The translations under genes were made by a program, and so were the position numbers. Positions 9,034 to 16,752 of a stretch of 16,752 bases of DNA are shown here, piece by piece. Under the pieces are notes generated by a model. The model searched no databases and had not been told where the DNA came from. It worked only from the letters and a program-made list of their open reading frames with translations. The stretch comes from an uncultured Actinomycetes bacterium (GTDB lineage: Bacteria > Actinomycetota > Thermoleophilia > Solirubrobacterales > Thermoleophilaceae), in the NCBI GenBank assembly GCA_946481495.1, contig CAMLNW010000027.1, positions 1 through 16,752 of the forward strand. The letters are read 5' to 3'. Each line of letters opens with the position of its first letter. Position 1 is the first letter of the stretch.

Positions 9034-10509
9034 ATGCGTTGGGATCGGCTCAGCTTGGAGGACGAGGCCACACGGCAGCTACCCGGCTACCGCGAGCCAG
9101 CAGCCGTCCGCACCTTCGACGCCCCAGAGGCGATGGACATCCGCTTCTACGAGGTCCATTCGAAGTCCGTCCTGAACAAGGTCCCGAAGGCATCCAGGAT
9201 GCCCTTCCGCTGGACCGTCAATCCCTACCGCGGCTGCACCCATGCCTGCCTCTACTGCCTAGACGGCAGGACGGAGATTTTGCTCGCCGACGGAGGCTTG
9301 AAACCACTCGCCGACATCCGTCCAGGCGATCGGATCATCGGGACGAAGCTGAGCGGCACCGACCGCCGCTACGTCGTCACCAACGTGCTCGACCACTGGC
9401 AGACGCTGAAGCCCGCCTACCGAGTAACACTGGCGGACGGCACCAGCCTCGTCGCTAGCGCTGATCACCGTTTCCTGGCGCGGGGCGGCTGGCGGCAAGT
9501 GACCGGGAAAGAGCCCGGCGGTCCGCGGCGCCGCCTGAGCGCAAGCGACCAGCTGCTCGGTCCCGGCCCGGGTGGCGCACCAGGAGCCGACGAGTCAGTG
9601 GGCACGATTCGCGGCCTCTGGGTTGACGCCGTAGAGACCCTTGACGAGGAGCGCGTGCTGTTCGACATCACGACCGGAACGGGGGACTTCATAGCCAACG
9701 GCGTCGTCAGCCACAACTGCTTCGCCCGGCCAACGCACAAGTACCTCGACCTTTCGCCGGGGCGCGACTTCGAGCGCGAGATCGTCGTGAAGGTCAACGC
9801 ACCCGAGGCGCTGCGTGCGCAGCTGGCGCGGCCGTCATGGACACGCGAGCACGTGGCGCTGGGGACGAACACCGACCCCTACCAGTGGGTCGAGGGGCGC
9901 TACCGGCTGATGCCTGGAATCTGGGAGGCGCTACGTGACAGCGGGACTCCCTGCTCGGTGTTGACGAAGTCTCCGCTGCTGCTGCGTGACGTCGAGCTGC
10001 TGAAGGAGCTCGCCGATCGAGTCGGCTTCACGGCGAGCCTGTCGGTGCCGACGCTCGACGAGCGCGCCTGGCGAGCGAGCGAGCCGCATACCCCCCACCC
10101 GCGCGCCCGGCTCGAGGCGGTCGCGGAGCTCAACCGCGCCGGCGTGCCGACGGGCGTCCTGATCGCCCCGCTGATGCCAGGGATCAACGACGCGCCCGAG
10201 CAGGTCGAGCGCATCCTCGAGCTGGCCGGCGAAGCGGGCGCGATCAGCGTCGGCGGCATCTGCCTCCACCTGCGTGGCGAGGTGCGGGGCATCTTCCTCG
10301 ACTGGCTACGCGGCTACCGCCCGGACCTCCTGCCGCGTTACGAGGAGCTCTACGCCGGTCGCGCCTACGCGCCGAAGGCGGAGCGCGAGCGGATCGCACG
10401 ACTCGCGCGAGCGCCCGGAAGGGGCAACTGGCGAAAGGCATTCCGCGGCGGCCGCCCCACCCCACCACCGCAAGCGCCGGCACCGCCCGAACAGCCGTCG
10501 CTCTTCTAG
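9034..10509 (+). CDS. Rv2578c-family radical SAM protein, interrupted by an intein
   Basis: A 491-residue precursor from the ATG at 9034; removing the 154-residue intein leaves about 337, the size of Rv2578c. The host protein has FYEVHSKSVLNKVPKASRMPF, then NPYRGC, with the radical SAM cysteines at C68, C72 and, after splicing, C229 (CTHACLY joined to CFARPTHKYLDL). Further family motifs are ALGTNTDPYQWVEGRYRLMPGI and the C-terminal LHLRGEVRGIFLDWLRGYRP. The fold resembles spore photoproduct lyase-like radical SAM proteins; the substrate is unknown. An earlier in-frame ATG at 9016 would run translation through the SOS box. I prefer 9034 because homologues start MRW and no ribosome binding site supports either, suggesting a leaderless message. 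The C-terminal 20 residues are Pro-rich. It faces the WecA-like gene tail to tail. Confidence 0.93.
   Translation: MRWDRLSLEDEATRQLPGYREPAAVRTFDAPEAMDIRFYEVHSKSVLNKVPKASRMPFRWTVNPYRGCTHACLYCLDGRTEILLADGGLKPLADIRPGDRIIGTKLSGTDRRYVVTNVLDHWQTLKPAYRVTLADGTSLVASADHRFLARGGWRQVTGKEPGGPRRRLSASDQLLGPGPGGAPGADESVGTIRGLWVDAVETLDEERVLFDITTGTGDFIANGVVSHNCFARPTHKYLDLSPGRDFEREIVVKVNAPEALRAQLARPSWTREHVALGTNTDPYQWVEGRYRLMPGIWEALRDSGTPCSVLTKSPLLLRDVELLKELADRVGFTASLSVPTLDERAWRASEPHTPHPRARLEAVAELNRAGVPTGVLIAPLMPGINDAPEQVERILELAGEAGAISVGGICLHLRGEVRGIFLDWLRGYRPDLLPRYEELYAGRAYAPKAERERIARLARAPGRGNWRKAFRGGRPTPPPQAPAPPEQPSLF
9256..9717 (+). other. Mini-intein inside the radical SAM gene
   Basis: A 154-residue protein intron, residues 75-228 of the precursor. 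Block A is CLDGRTEILLADG with Cys1 at C75. Block B is GTSLVASADHRFL, where the usual TxxH is SADH (S142-H145). Block F is VLFDITTGTGDFIANG with an acidic D211. The C-terminal junction is VSHN/C, with penultimate H227, terminal N228 and +1 nucleophile C229. All class 1 splicing residues are present. There is no homing endonuclease: the middle is a short Gly/Pro-rich linker (about 175-185), probably a deletion scar. GC content looks like the host gene, suggesting long residence. Splicing rebuilds the CxxxCxxC cluster motif, so the unspliced protein should lack a proper iron-sulphur site. Confidence 0.95.
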
Positions 10510-10510
10510 C

Positions 10511-10526
10511 GACCGCGTTAGCGGTT
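10511..10526. terminator. Small hairpin at the convergent gene junction
   Basis: ACCGC, loop GTTA, GCGGT (10512-10525), lying in the 8-base gap between the two convergent stops and running into the WecA-like gene's 3' end. The stem is only 5 bp and there is no clear T-run, so it is at best a weak bidirectional terminator. Confidence 0.25.
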
Positions 10527-11684
10527 CACCGCGTCGAACTCGCCGGTCTCGACCTCGCGCTCGATCTCGTGCTCGATCTCGCTCTCGCTGAGCGTCGCGT
10601 CACGGCGCAGTTGACGCTCGCGAAAGCGACGGAACTTGAGGATCTCGAGCACGAAGACGAGGTAGACGCTGGCGGCGATGGCGATCGCGCCGAAGACGGC
10701 CAGCAGCGCGACCCAACCGGCATTGAAGCTGCCGTCGTCGTCGGAGTAGGGGATGAAGCGCATCGCCAGCGCGAGCGCCGCGAGCGAGATGGTCCACGCG
10801 TAGAGGTAGAGCACGGTCCGCCGCTGCGAGAAGCCGATCGCCGCGAAGCGATGGTGGAAGTGCCAGGTGTCGGCCGAGTAGACGGGCCGGCGGTACTTGA
10901 TCCGCTTCGCGACGACGAACGTCGCGTCCGCGGCGGGGACGGCCAGGATCACCAGCGGGAAGAACAGCGCGACGACGGCCGCCGTCTTCAAGACGCCCTG
11001 GATCGCGACGCAGGCGAGCAGCAGGCCGAGCAGGTTGGAGCCCGAGTCGCCCATGAAGACCGACGCCGGGTGGAAGTTGTGGCGCAGGAAGCCGATTGCC
11101 GCGCCGGCGGTCGCCGCGGCCAGGATCGCTGGGTCGACGCGGTCGAGCGAGAGCGCGATCACCGCGAACGTCGCCGCCGCGATCGTGCAGACGCCGGCGG
11201 CGAGCCCGTCGACGCCGTCGGTGAAGTTGACGACGTTCATCACCGCCACGATCCCGACCAGCGTCAGCGGATAGCCCCAGGCGCCGAGGTCGAGCGGGTC
11301 GACGAACGGCAGCGTGATGTTCTCGACGCGCACGTCGCATGCGACCGGAATCGCCGCCGCGGCGAACTGGCCGAGCAGCTTGACGACCGGGTTCAGCCCG
11401 CCCGGCTTGGCGTCGTCGACCGCGCCGACGAAGGCGATCGCCACCGCACCGGCCAGGATGCCACGCATCTCCTGCGTGCCCGGCAGGAACAGCACCCCGG
11501 CCAGCAGCACCCCCGCGAGGATCGCCAAGCCGCCGAGCCGCGGCATCGGCGAGTCGTGCAGGTCACGCTCGCGCGGCAACGCGACCGCACCCACCCGCCT
11601 GGCCAGCCGCGCGGTCTGCGGCGTCAGCAGCAGCGCCACCGCCGCCGCGACGAGGAACGCCCAGAGCGCGTCGAGGTCGTTCAT
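10518..11684 (-). CDS. wecA: WecA/TagO-type undecaprenyl-phosphate sugar-1-phosphate transferase
   Basis: A polytopic membrane enzyme that transfers a sugar-1-phosphate (in WecA, GlcNAc-1-P from UDP-GlcNAc) to a polyprenyl phosphate, starting cell-envelope polysaccharide synthesis. The 388-residue protein has about ten or eleven transmembrane helices and the family motifs in order: SPMPRLGG (45-52), DD (90-91) before AKPGGLNP, NFTDGVDGL (153-161), FMGDSGSNLLG (210-220), and HFHHR (275-279). The HxHHR loop and lack of peptidoglycan-precursor features favour WecA/TagO over MraY. A charged tail of about 35 residues follows the last helix. In mycobacteria wecA lies between sua5 and atpI; here the same order holds, but with other genes inserted before atpI. 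The exact sugar is not determined. Confidence 0.9.
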   Translation of the reverse strand: MNDLDALWAFLVAAAVALLLTPQTARLARRVGAVALPRERDLHDSPMPRLGGLAILAGVLLAGVLFLPGTQEMRGILAGAVAIAFVGAVDDAKPGGLNPVVKLLGQFAAAAIPVACDVRVENITLPFVDPLDLGAWGYPLTLVGIVAVMNVVNFTDGVDGLAAGVCTIAAATFAVIALSLDRVDPAILAAATAGAAIGFLRHNFHPASVFMGDSGSNLLGLLLACVAIQGVLKTAAVVALFFPLVILAVPAADATFVVAKRIKYRRPVYSADTWHFHHRFAAIGFSQRRTVLYLYAWTISLAALALAMRFIPYSDDDGSFNAGWVALLAVFGAIAIAASVYLVFVLEILKFRRFRERQLRRDATLSESEIEHEIEREVETGEFDAVNR

Positions 11685-11712
11685 CTGAGCGGCAGCCTAC
11701 TGGCGGCCGGGG

Positions 11713-12414
11713 TCAGGCTTGCGGCAACACCCAGAACGCAATCACCGCATACTGCAGCGCCGCGGCGACGATCACGAGCGCGTGGAATACCTCGTGGTAG
11801 CCGAAGACGGTCGGCAGCGGATCCGGGCGGCGCAGCGCATAGGTCACCGCACCGAGCGTGTAGAGGATGCCGCCGGTGGCGACGAGGATCGACGCGGTGA
11901 CGCCGACCTGGCCGATCAGGTCCGGTGTCACGGCGACGGCGACCCAGCCGAGCCCGACGTAGATGACCGCGGCGAGCCACTTCGGGGCGTCGATCCAGAG
12001 CAGCTTCAGCAGGATGCCCCCGACGGCTCCGCTCCAGATCACGGCCAGCACCACGTCGGCCAGCGAGCCGTGCAGAACGAGCAGCGCGAAGGGCGTGTAG
12101 GTGCCGGCGATCAGCAGGAAGATCGCCGAGTGGTCGAGCCGCCGCATCCAGCGTCGGGCGGCGTCGGTGCGCCAGGTGACGCGGTGATACAGCGCGCTCG
12201 TTCCGAACAGGAGCGTGACGCAGGCGGCGTAGATCGCTGCGGCGAGCGTGGCCTCGCCAGACGGCGCCGTGATGACGAGCGGAATGCCGAGCGCGAGCGA
12301 GATGAAGAAAGCCCACTGGTGGGACACCCCGCGCAACCGCGGCCGATTGCGGATCGCCTGCTCGATGTCCCGCTTGGCCTGCTCGAGATCGAGCCTGGGT
12401 GCCGCCTCCGTCAT
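11713..12414 (-). CDS. trhA: Hemolysin III / TrhA family (PAQR-like) membrane protein
   Basis: A 233-residue integral membrane protein with seven likely helices and a soluble N-terminus (1-28). Family motifs are PRLRGVSHQWAFF (25-37), SALYH (73-77), RLDHSAIFLLIAGTYTPF (92-109) and GYHEVFH (205-211). The histidines H77, H207 and H211 and the D94/H95 region match the conserved metal-site residues of the PAQR superfamily. Named hemolysin III from a Bacillus protein; E. coli TrhA has been linked to membrane energetics and lipid homeostasis, and a real haemolytic role here is not implied. It starts 10 bases after glyA and ends 28 bases before the WecA-like gene, so co-transcription is likely. Family assignment is firm, function open. 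Confidence 0.92.
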   Translation of the reverse strand: MTEAAPRLDLEQAKRDIEQAIRNRPRLRGVSHQWAFFISLALGIPLVITAPSGEATLAAAIYAACVTLLFGTSALYHRVTWRTDAARRWMRRLDHSAIFLLIAGTYTPFALLVLHGSLADVVLAVIWSGAVGGILLKLLWIDAPKWLAAVIYVGLGWVAVAVTPDLIGQVGVTASILVATGGILYTLGAVTYALRRPDPLPTVFGYHEVFHALVIVAAALQYAVIAFWVLPQA

Positions 12415-12424
12415 GCCTAGGAGA

Positions 12425-13723
12425 CTAGACCGCGGCTGCGGACTTCGCTAGCTCTGGGTAGAGCGGGTAGCGCTCGGCGAGCGCACGGGTGCGCTCCGAC
12501 AGCTCGGTGCGGACGGCATCGGAGAAGTCGCCGGTCAGCGCTGTGGCGACGATCTTGCCGATCTCGTGGAAGTCCTCGACCTGGAGGCCGCGGGTCGCGA
12601 GCGCCGGCGTGCCGATCCGCAGGCCCGACGAGACCGCCGGTGGACGTGGGTCGTTCGGCACGCTGTTGCGGTTGACGGTGATGCCGATCGCGTGCAGCCG
12701 GTCCTCGCCCTGCTGGCCGTCGAGCTCCGAGTCGCGCAGATCGACGAGCACGAGGTGGACGTCGGTGCCTCCGGTGAGGACGTCGACGCCGGCGCCGGTC
12801 AGCTCCTCGGCGATCGCCGCCGCGCCCGCGCGCGTGCGGCGCTGGCGCTCGCGGAACAGCTCCGACTGCGCGACCTTCATCGCGACCGCCTTGGCCGCCA
12901 CGACGTGCATCAGCGGACCGCCCTGCTGGCCGGGGAACACCGCCGAGTCGATCTTCTTGGCGTGCTCCTCCTTGGCGAGAATCATTCCCGAGCGCGGACC
13001 GCCGAGTGTCTTGTGGACGGTCGTCGTGACGACGTCGGCGTGCGGCACCGGGCTGGGGTGCTCGCCCGCCGCGACCAGACCGGCGAAGTGGGCCATGTCG
13101 ACCATCAGGTAGGCGCCAATCGAGTCGGCGATCTCGCGGAAGCGCGCGAAGTCGAGCTGGCGCGGATAGGCCGACCAGCCGGCGAGGATCAGCTTCGGGC
13201 GGAACTCCTGGGCGAGCCGCTCGAGCACGTCCATGTCGACGCGCGAGTCCTTGTCCGAGACGCCGTAGGCGACGATGTCGTAGAGCCGGCCGGAGAAGTT
13301 GATCTTCATCCCGTGGGTCAGGTGGCCGCCGTGGTCGAGCTTCATCCCGAGGATCCGGTCGCCGGCCTGCAGCAGCGCGTGAAAGGCGGCGGCGTTGGCT
13401 TGCGCGCCGGCATGCGGCTGGACGTTGACGTGCTCGGCCCCGAACAGCTCCTTCGCACGAGCGATCGCGAGCTCCTCCGCGACGTCGACGTATTCGCAGC
13501 CGCCGTAGTAGCGCTTGCCCGGATAGCCCTCGGCGTACTTGTTGGTCAGCACCGAGCCCTGGCAGTCGAGCACCGCCTGCGGAACGAAGTTCTCGGAGGC
13601 GATCATCTCGAGCGTCGTCTCCTGGCGGCGAAGCTCGTCCTCTAGCACCTGGGCGATCTCGGGATCGACCTCGGAGACGGGCTTGGCGAAGTAGTCGGGG
13701 CTCAGATCGGTCACGCCGGCCAC
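12425..13723 (-). CDS. glyA: Serine hydroxymethyltransferase
   Basis: A cytosolic PLP enzyme that interconverts serine and glycine with tetrahydrofolate, feeding one-carbon units to purine, thymidylate and methionine synthesis. The 432-residue protein is full length. Motifs include [10 protein letters not shown] (37-46), [17 protein letters not shown] (59-75), [10 protein letters not shown] (101-110), the [10 protein letters not shown] strand (208-217), and the PLP lysine K238 in [14 protein letters not shown]. The start is GTG at 13723; another GTG three codons later (V4) is possible, and neither has a clear ribosome binding site. It follows tsaC after a 101-base spacer on the same strand. 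Placement near prfA-prmC-sua5 and the atp operon is also known in Bacillus. All catalytic residues looked for are present. Confidence 0.97.
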   Translation of the reverse strand: MAGVTDLSPDYFAKPVSEVDPEIAQVLEDELRRQETTLEMIASENFVPQAVLDCQGSVLTNKYAEGYPGKRYYGGCEYVDVAEELAIARAKELFGAEHVNVQPHAGAQANAAAFHALLQAGDRILGMKLDHGGHLTHGMKINFSGRLYDIVAYGVSDKDSRVDMDVLERLAQEFRPKLILAGWSAYPRQLDFARFREIADSIGAYLMVDMAHFAGLVAAGEHPSPVPHADVVTTTVHKTLGGPRSGMILAKEEHAKKIDSAVFPGQQGGPLMHVVAAKAVAMKVAQSELFRERQRRTRAGAAAIAEELTGAGVDVLTGGTDVHLVLVDLRDSELDGQQGEDRLHAIGITVNRNSVPNDPRPPAVSSGLRIGTPALATRGLQVEDFHEIGKIVATALTGDFSDAVRTELSERTRALAERYPLYPELAKSAAAV

Positions 13724-13824
13724 GGTACCAGCGGCGTCTCGCCGGCCACCGCCAGCAGGCCCCGATTTCCGCTCTGAGCGGCCTTCAATCGACAGATTGG
13801 AACTTTTGCCGGCCCATGGTGGGG
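13724..13824 (-). promoter_or_regulatory. Spacer between tsaC and glyA with two inverted repeats
   Basis: This 101-base gap separates two same-strand genes in an otherwise tightly packed run, so it likely holds a glyA promoter or a tsaC terminator. It contains CCGCTC/GAGCGG around a single central base (13769-13781) and CAATC/GATTG with a 4-base loop (13786-13799). Neither is followed by a T-run on the minus strand, so they look more like operators than intrinsic terminators. No riboswitch fold was recognised. Confidence 0.35.
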
Positions 13825-14487
13825 TTAATCATCCAAACGTTCCGCGAGTGCGCTCTTGGAGACCGCGCCCTCACGCAGGATCTCGTACTCGCCGCCGTCC
13901 TCGAAGCGAGTCAGGTCGACCACCGTCGAGGCAATCCCAGGCAGCTCGCCACCGTCGAGCACGACGTCAACCGCACGGCGGATCTCAACCGGGACGTCGT
14001 CCAGTCGCCTGGGATCGGCGCCGCCATGGAGGTTGGCGCTCGTCTGCAGCACGGGACGCCCAGTCTGGGCAAGCGGCGCCAGGCGCCCGTCGAGCGCTGG
14101 CACACGCACCCCGAGCCGTTGGGGGTCGCCGTCGGCGCAGGCGCTCGGAAAACGCCGCGCGGGATTGGCGACGATCAGCGTGAATGGCCCAGGAAGCAGC
14201 GACTCGAACGCCGCGCGTGTCCGCCGCCCAAGCTCCGGCAGTCCAGCCAGCGCAGCGTGGATCGAGAAGAACATCACCGCGCTGGGCATCGGAGGCCTCC
14301 TCTTGAGGGCGTAGAGGCGGCGCACGCCCCATTCGGACTCAGGATCCGTCGCCAGTCCGTAGACGGTGTCGGAGGGAAAGATCCCCACCCCGCCGGAATC
14401 GATGCACGCTCCGAACGTCTCGACGGCTGCAGAGTCGAGCGGCATCCACGGCGGATCTTCGCCCGTGGGCGCGCGGCGCCAACTCAT
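13825..14487 (-). CDS. tsaC: Threonylcarbamoyl-AMP synthase (YrdC/Sua5 family)
   Basis: Makes threonylcarbamoyl-AMP from threonine, bicarbonate and ATP, the first step of the t6A modification at position 37 of ANN-decoding tRNAs. The 220-residue protein is a single YrdC domain without the Sua5 C-terminal domain. Motifs are [14 protein letters not shown] (36-49), LKRRP with the KxR pair K62/R64, LPGPFTLIV (98-106), LGVRVPA (125-131), TSANLHGG (149-156) and STVVDL (187-192). The second lysine usual a few residues after KxRP is not seen (PPMPSA instead). The ATG overlaps the prmC stop by four bases (ATGA), so it is coupled to prmC. Association with prfA and prmC is conserved in many bacteria. 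Confidence 0.94.
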   Translation of the reverse strand: MSWRRAPTGEDPPWMPLDSAAVETFGACIDSGGVGIFPSDTVYGLATDPESEWGVRRLYALKRRPPMPSAVMFFSIHAALAGLPELGRRTRAAFESLLPGPFTLIVANPARRFPSACADGDPQRLGVRVPALDGRLAPLAQTGRPVLQTSANLHGGADPRRLDDVPVEIRRAVDVVLDGGELPGIASTVVDLTRFEDGGEYEILREGAVSKSALAERLDD

Positions 14488-15292
14488 CGGACGGCCCCGG
14501 TGGTCATGCGCTCGTGGCCAGCGAGGTCGCGGCGGGTCTCCGAGCCGTCCAGCAGCTCCCGCACGGACGGCCCCTGCTCGGAGCCGTGCTCGAGTGCCAA
14601 GCGTGTCCCGCTCGGCGCCCGCGCGACGAGCGCGCGGATCGCGTCGAGCCCGTCCACGCCGGAGATCAGCGCACCGCGCGGCTCATATCGAGTTATCTCG
14701 GGCGCCAGGCTACGCCACTCGTCTTCGCGCACATACGGAAGATTGGCGAGCACAAGGTCGTAGTCGCCGGACGGCAGTCCATCAGCGATGGCCGAAGCCA
14801 ACGGCAGGTCGAGGCGCGCGGCGTTGGCCCGCGCGACGGCAACCGCGTCGGGCGAGATGTCCGATGCGGTCACGCGCAGGTCGGGCCGCTCGTCGAGCAG
14901 CGCAAGTGCGACCGCTCCGCTGCCCGTCCCGACCTCGTGGACCGCAGCGCCCCGCGGCAGCTCGAGCGCGACCTCCACCAACAGCTCGGTCTCGGGTCGC
15001 GGAATCAGCACCCGAGGGTCGACGGCCACCTCGATCAACCGGAAGCCGCGGCGGCCGAGGATGTAGGCGACCGGCTCGCGCGCCACCCGGCGACGGATCC
15101 GCTGGCCGATCTCATGCGCTGCGGCGGGCGGTACCGACCGGCCGGGGTCCGCGACCAACGTGCCGCGATCGACATCCAGCGCATCGGCGATCAGAACCTC
15201 GGCGTCGAGCCGTGGCGTGTCGCAACCGGCGGCGGACAGCGCGTCGACGGCCGCGCCGACCGCGCCGCGCGCCGTCATCGACGCCACCGGCA

Positions 15293-15293
<1 letters not shown>
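14484..15293 (-). CDS. prmC: Release factor glutamine N5-methyltransferase
   Basis: SAM-dependent enzyme that methylates the glutamine of the GGQ motif in release factors RF1 and RF2, improving termination. The 269-residue protein has an N-terminal helical substrate domain, IPRPETELLVE (97-107), the SAM-binding loop EVGTGSGAVAL (120-130), acidic D145 in ASDISPDAVAVARAN, and the catalytic motif at 184-187. That motif reads NLPY rather than the canonical NPPY; the Asn, second Pro and Tyr that contact the glutamine are kept. The ATG shares one base with the prfA stop (TGATG), so the enzyme is translated right after its own substrate, RF1. Function is well supported by motifs and neighbour. Confidence 0.95.
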
Positions 15294-16348
<1,055 letters not shown>

Positions 16349-16369
16349 GAGAGGAAGGGTACGACGTCG

Positions 16370-16752
16370 CTACGCCCCCACCTCCATGACGGCGCGCTCG
16401 GCCTCCGTCACCTCGGCCGGATTCTCGAACTGGAGGACGGCCTCGAGGGCGGCGATCGCGACGGCGAGCTGGCTGAGGTCGGGCTCGCGCGTGGTCAGCA
16501 GCTGGAGCTTGAGACCGGGCCACATCAGGATCCGCGCCCAGCGCTTGGTGCGGTTGCGACCAAACCACTTGATCACCTCGAAGGCGAGGCCGGCGACGAT
16601 CGGGATGCCGACGACACGCGAGATCAGCAGCCACTGCCAGTCGAGCTTGCCGAGCGGCGCGAAGACGAAGATGGCGACGATCATCACCACGAGCAGGAAG
16701 CTGGTGCCGCAGCGCGGGTGCAGCCGCGGGAAGCGCTGGGCGCTCTCGGGCT
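16370..16752 (-). CDS. DUF1385 family membrane protein (5' part beyond window edge)
   Basis: The C-terminal part, about 127 residues, of a DUF1385 protein; the frame is open to the right edge, so the start lies outside. The family signature HPRCGTSFLL is visible just inside the edge, followed by a hydrophobic segment (VVMIVAIFVFAPL), a second membrane stretch (WLLISRVVGIPIVAGLAFEVIKW), and the typical ending PGLKLQLLTTREPDLSQLAVAIAALEAVL. Family members are usually around 300 residues. The molecular function is unknown; one report-free inference from context is a tie to the translation-factor operon, since DUF1385 genes are often found beside rpmE and prfA. An internal ATG at 16690 is not the true start because homology extends upstream of it. 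Confidence 0.9.
   Translation of the reverse strand, partial: PESAQRFPRLHPRCGTSFLLVVMIVAIFVFAPLGKLDWQWLLISRVVGIPIVAGLAFEVIKWFGRNRTKRWARILMWPGLKLQLLTTREPDLSQLAVAIAALEAVLQFENPAEVTEAERAVMEVGA

Noticed and set aside
9500..9620. A homing endonuclease domain within the intein
   Set aside because: Only about 35-45 residues separate the N- and C-terminal splicing blocks, and no LAGLIDADG or HNH motif is present. This is a mini-intein.
13724..13824. A glycine or tetrahydrofolate riboswitch upstream of glyA
   Set aside because: The spacer is short and none of the conserved core elements of these riboswitches was recognised; only simple inverted repeats are visible. A covariance-model search would settle it.

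Overview
The window reads as GC-rich chromosomal DNA of an actinomycete-type bacterium (Actinomycetota; I infer class Thermoleophilia, not proven). The grounds are the high GC in coding and spacer DNA alike, frequent GTG/TTG starts, few strong ribosome binding sites, an Rv2578c-type radical SAM protein, and a gene order that resembles the mycobacterial prfA-prmC-sua5-wecA-atpI-atpBEFHAGDC neighbourhood. Genes fill almost all of it, and no gene-free stretch exceeds about 120 bases. I saw no tRNA, rRNA, CRISPR or insertion sequence.

Reading leftwards along the minus strand from the right edge: a truncated DUF1385 membrane protein (16370-16752), prfA, prmC and tsaC/sua5. These are joined by a 21-base gap and then by overlapping stop/start codons, so they are probably one translation-factor operon. 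After a 101-base spacer with two inverted repeats come glyA, a hemolysin III/TrhA membrane protein and a WecA/TagO-type lipid carrier sugar-phosphate transferase.

The middle (6793-10509) interrupts this otherwise colinear housekeeping block. It holds a minus-strand membrane GGDEF/HD-GYP cyclic-di-GMP enzyme and, on the plus strand, yjbQ and an Rv2578c-family radical SAM gene. The radical SAM gene carries a 154-residue mini-intein placed exactly at the third cysteine of its CxxxCxxC iron-sulphur motif. A perfect 14-bp palindrome, CGAACATATGTTCG, of the LexA/SOS-box type lies directly upstream of its likely start codon. This pair of features is the most interesting thing in the window.

The left part (1-6721) is the F1Fo ATP synthase operon on the minus strand: an AtpI-like membrane protein, atpB (a), atpE (c), atpF (b), atpH (delta), atpA (alpha), atpG (gamma) and a truncated atpD (beta). 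The atpC (epsilon) gene would be expected just beyond the left edge. Fo subunits precede F1 subunits, spacing is tight, and the strongest ribosome binding sites seen are before atpE and atpD.
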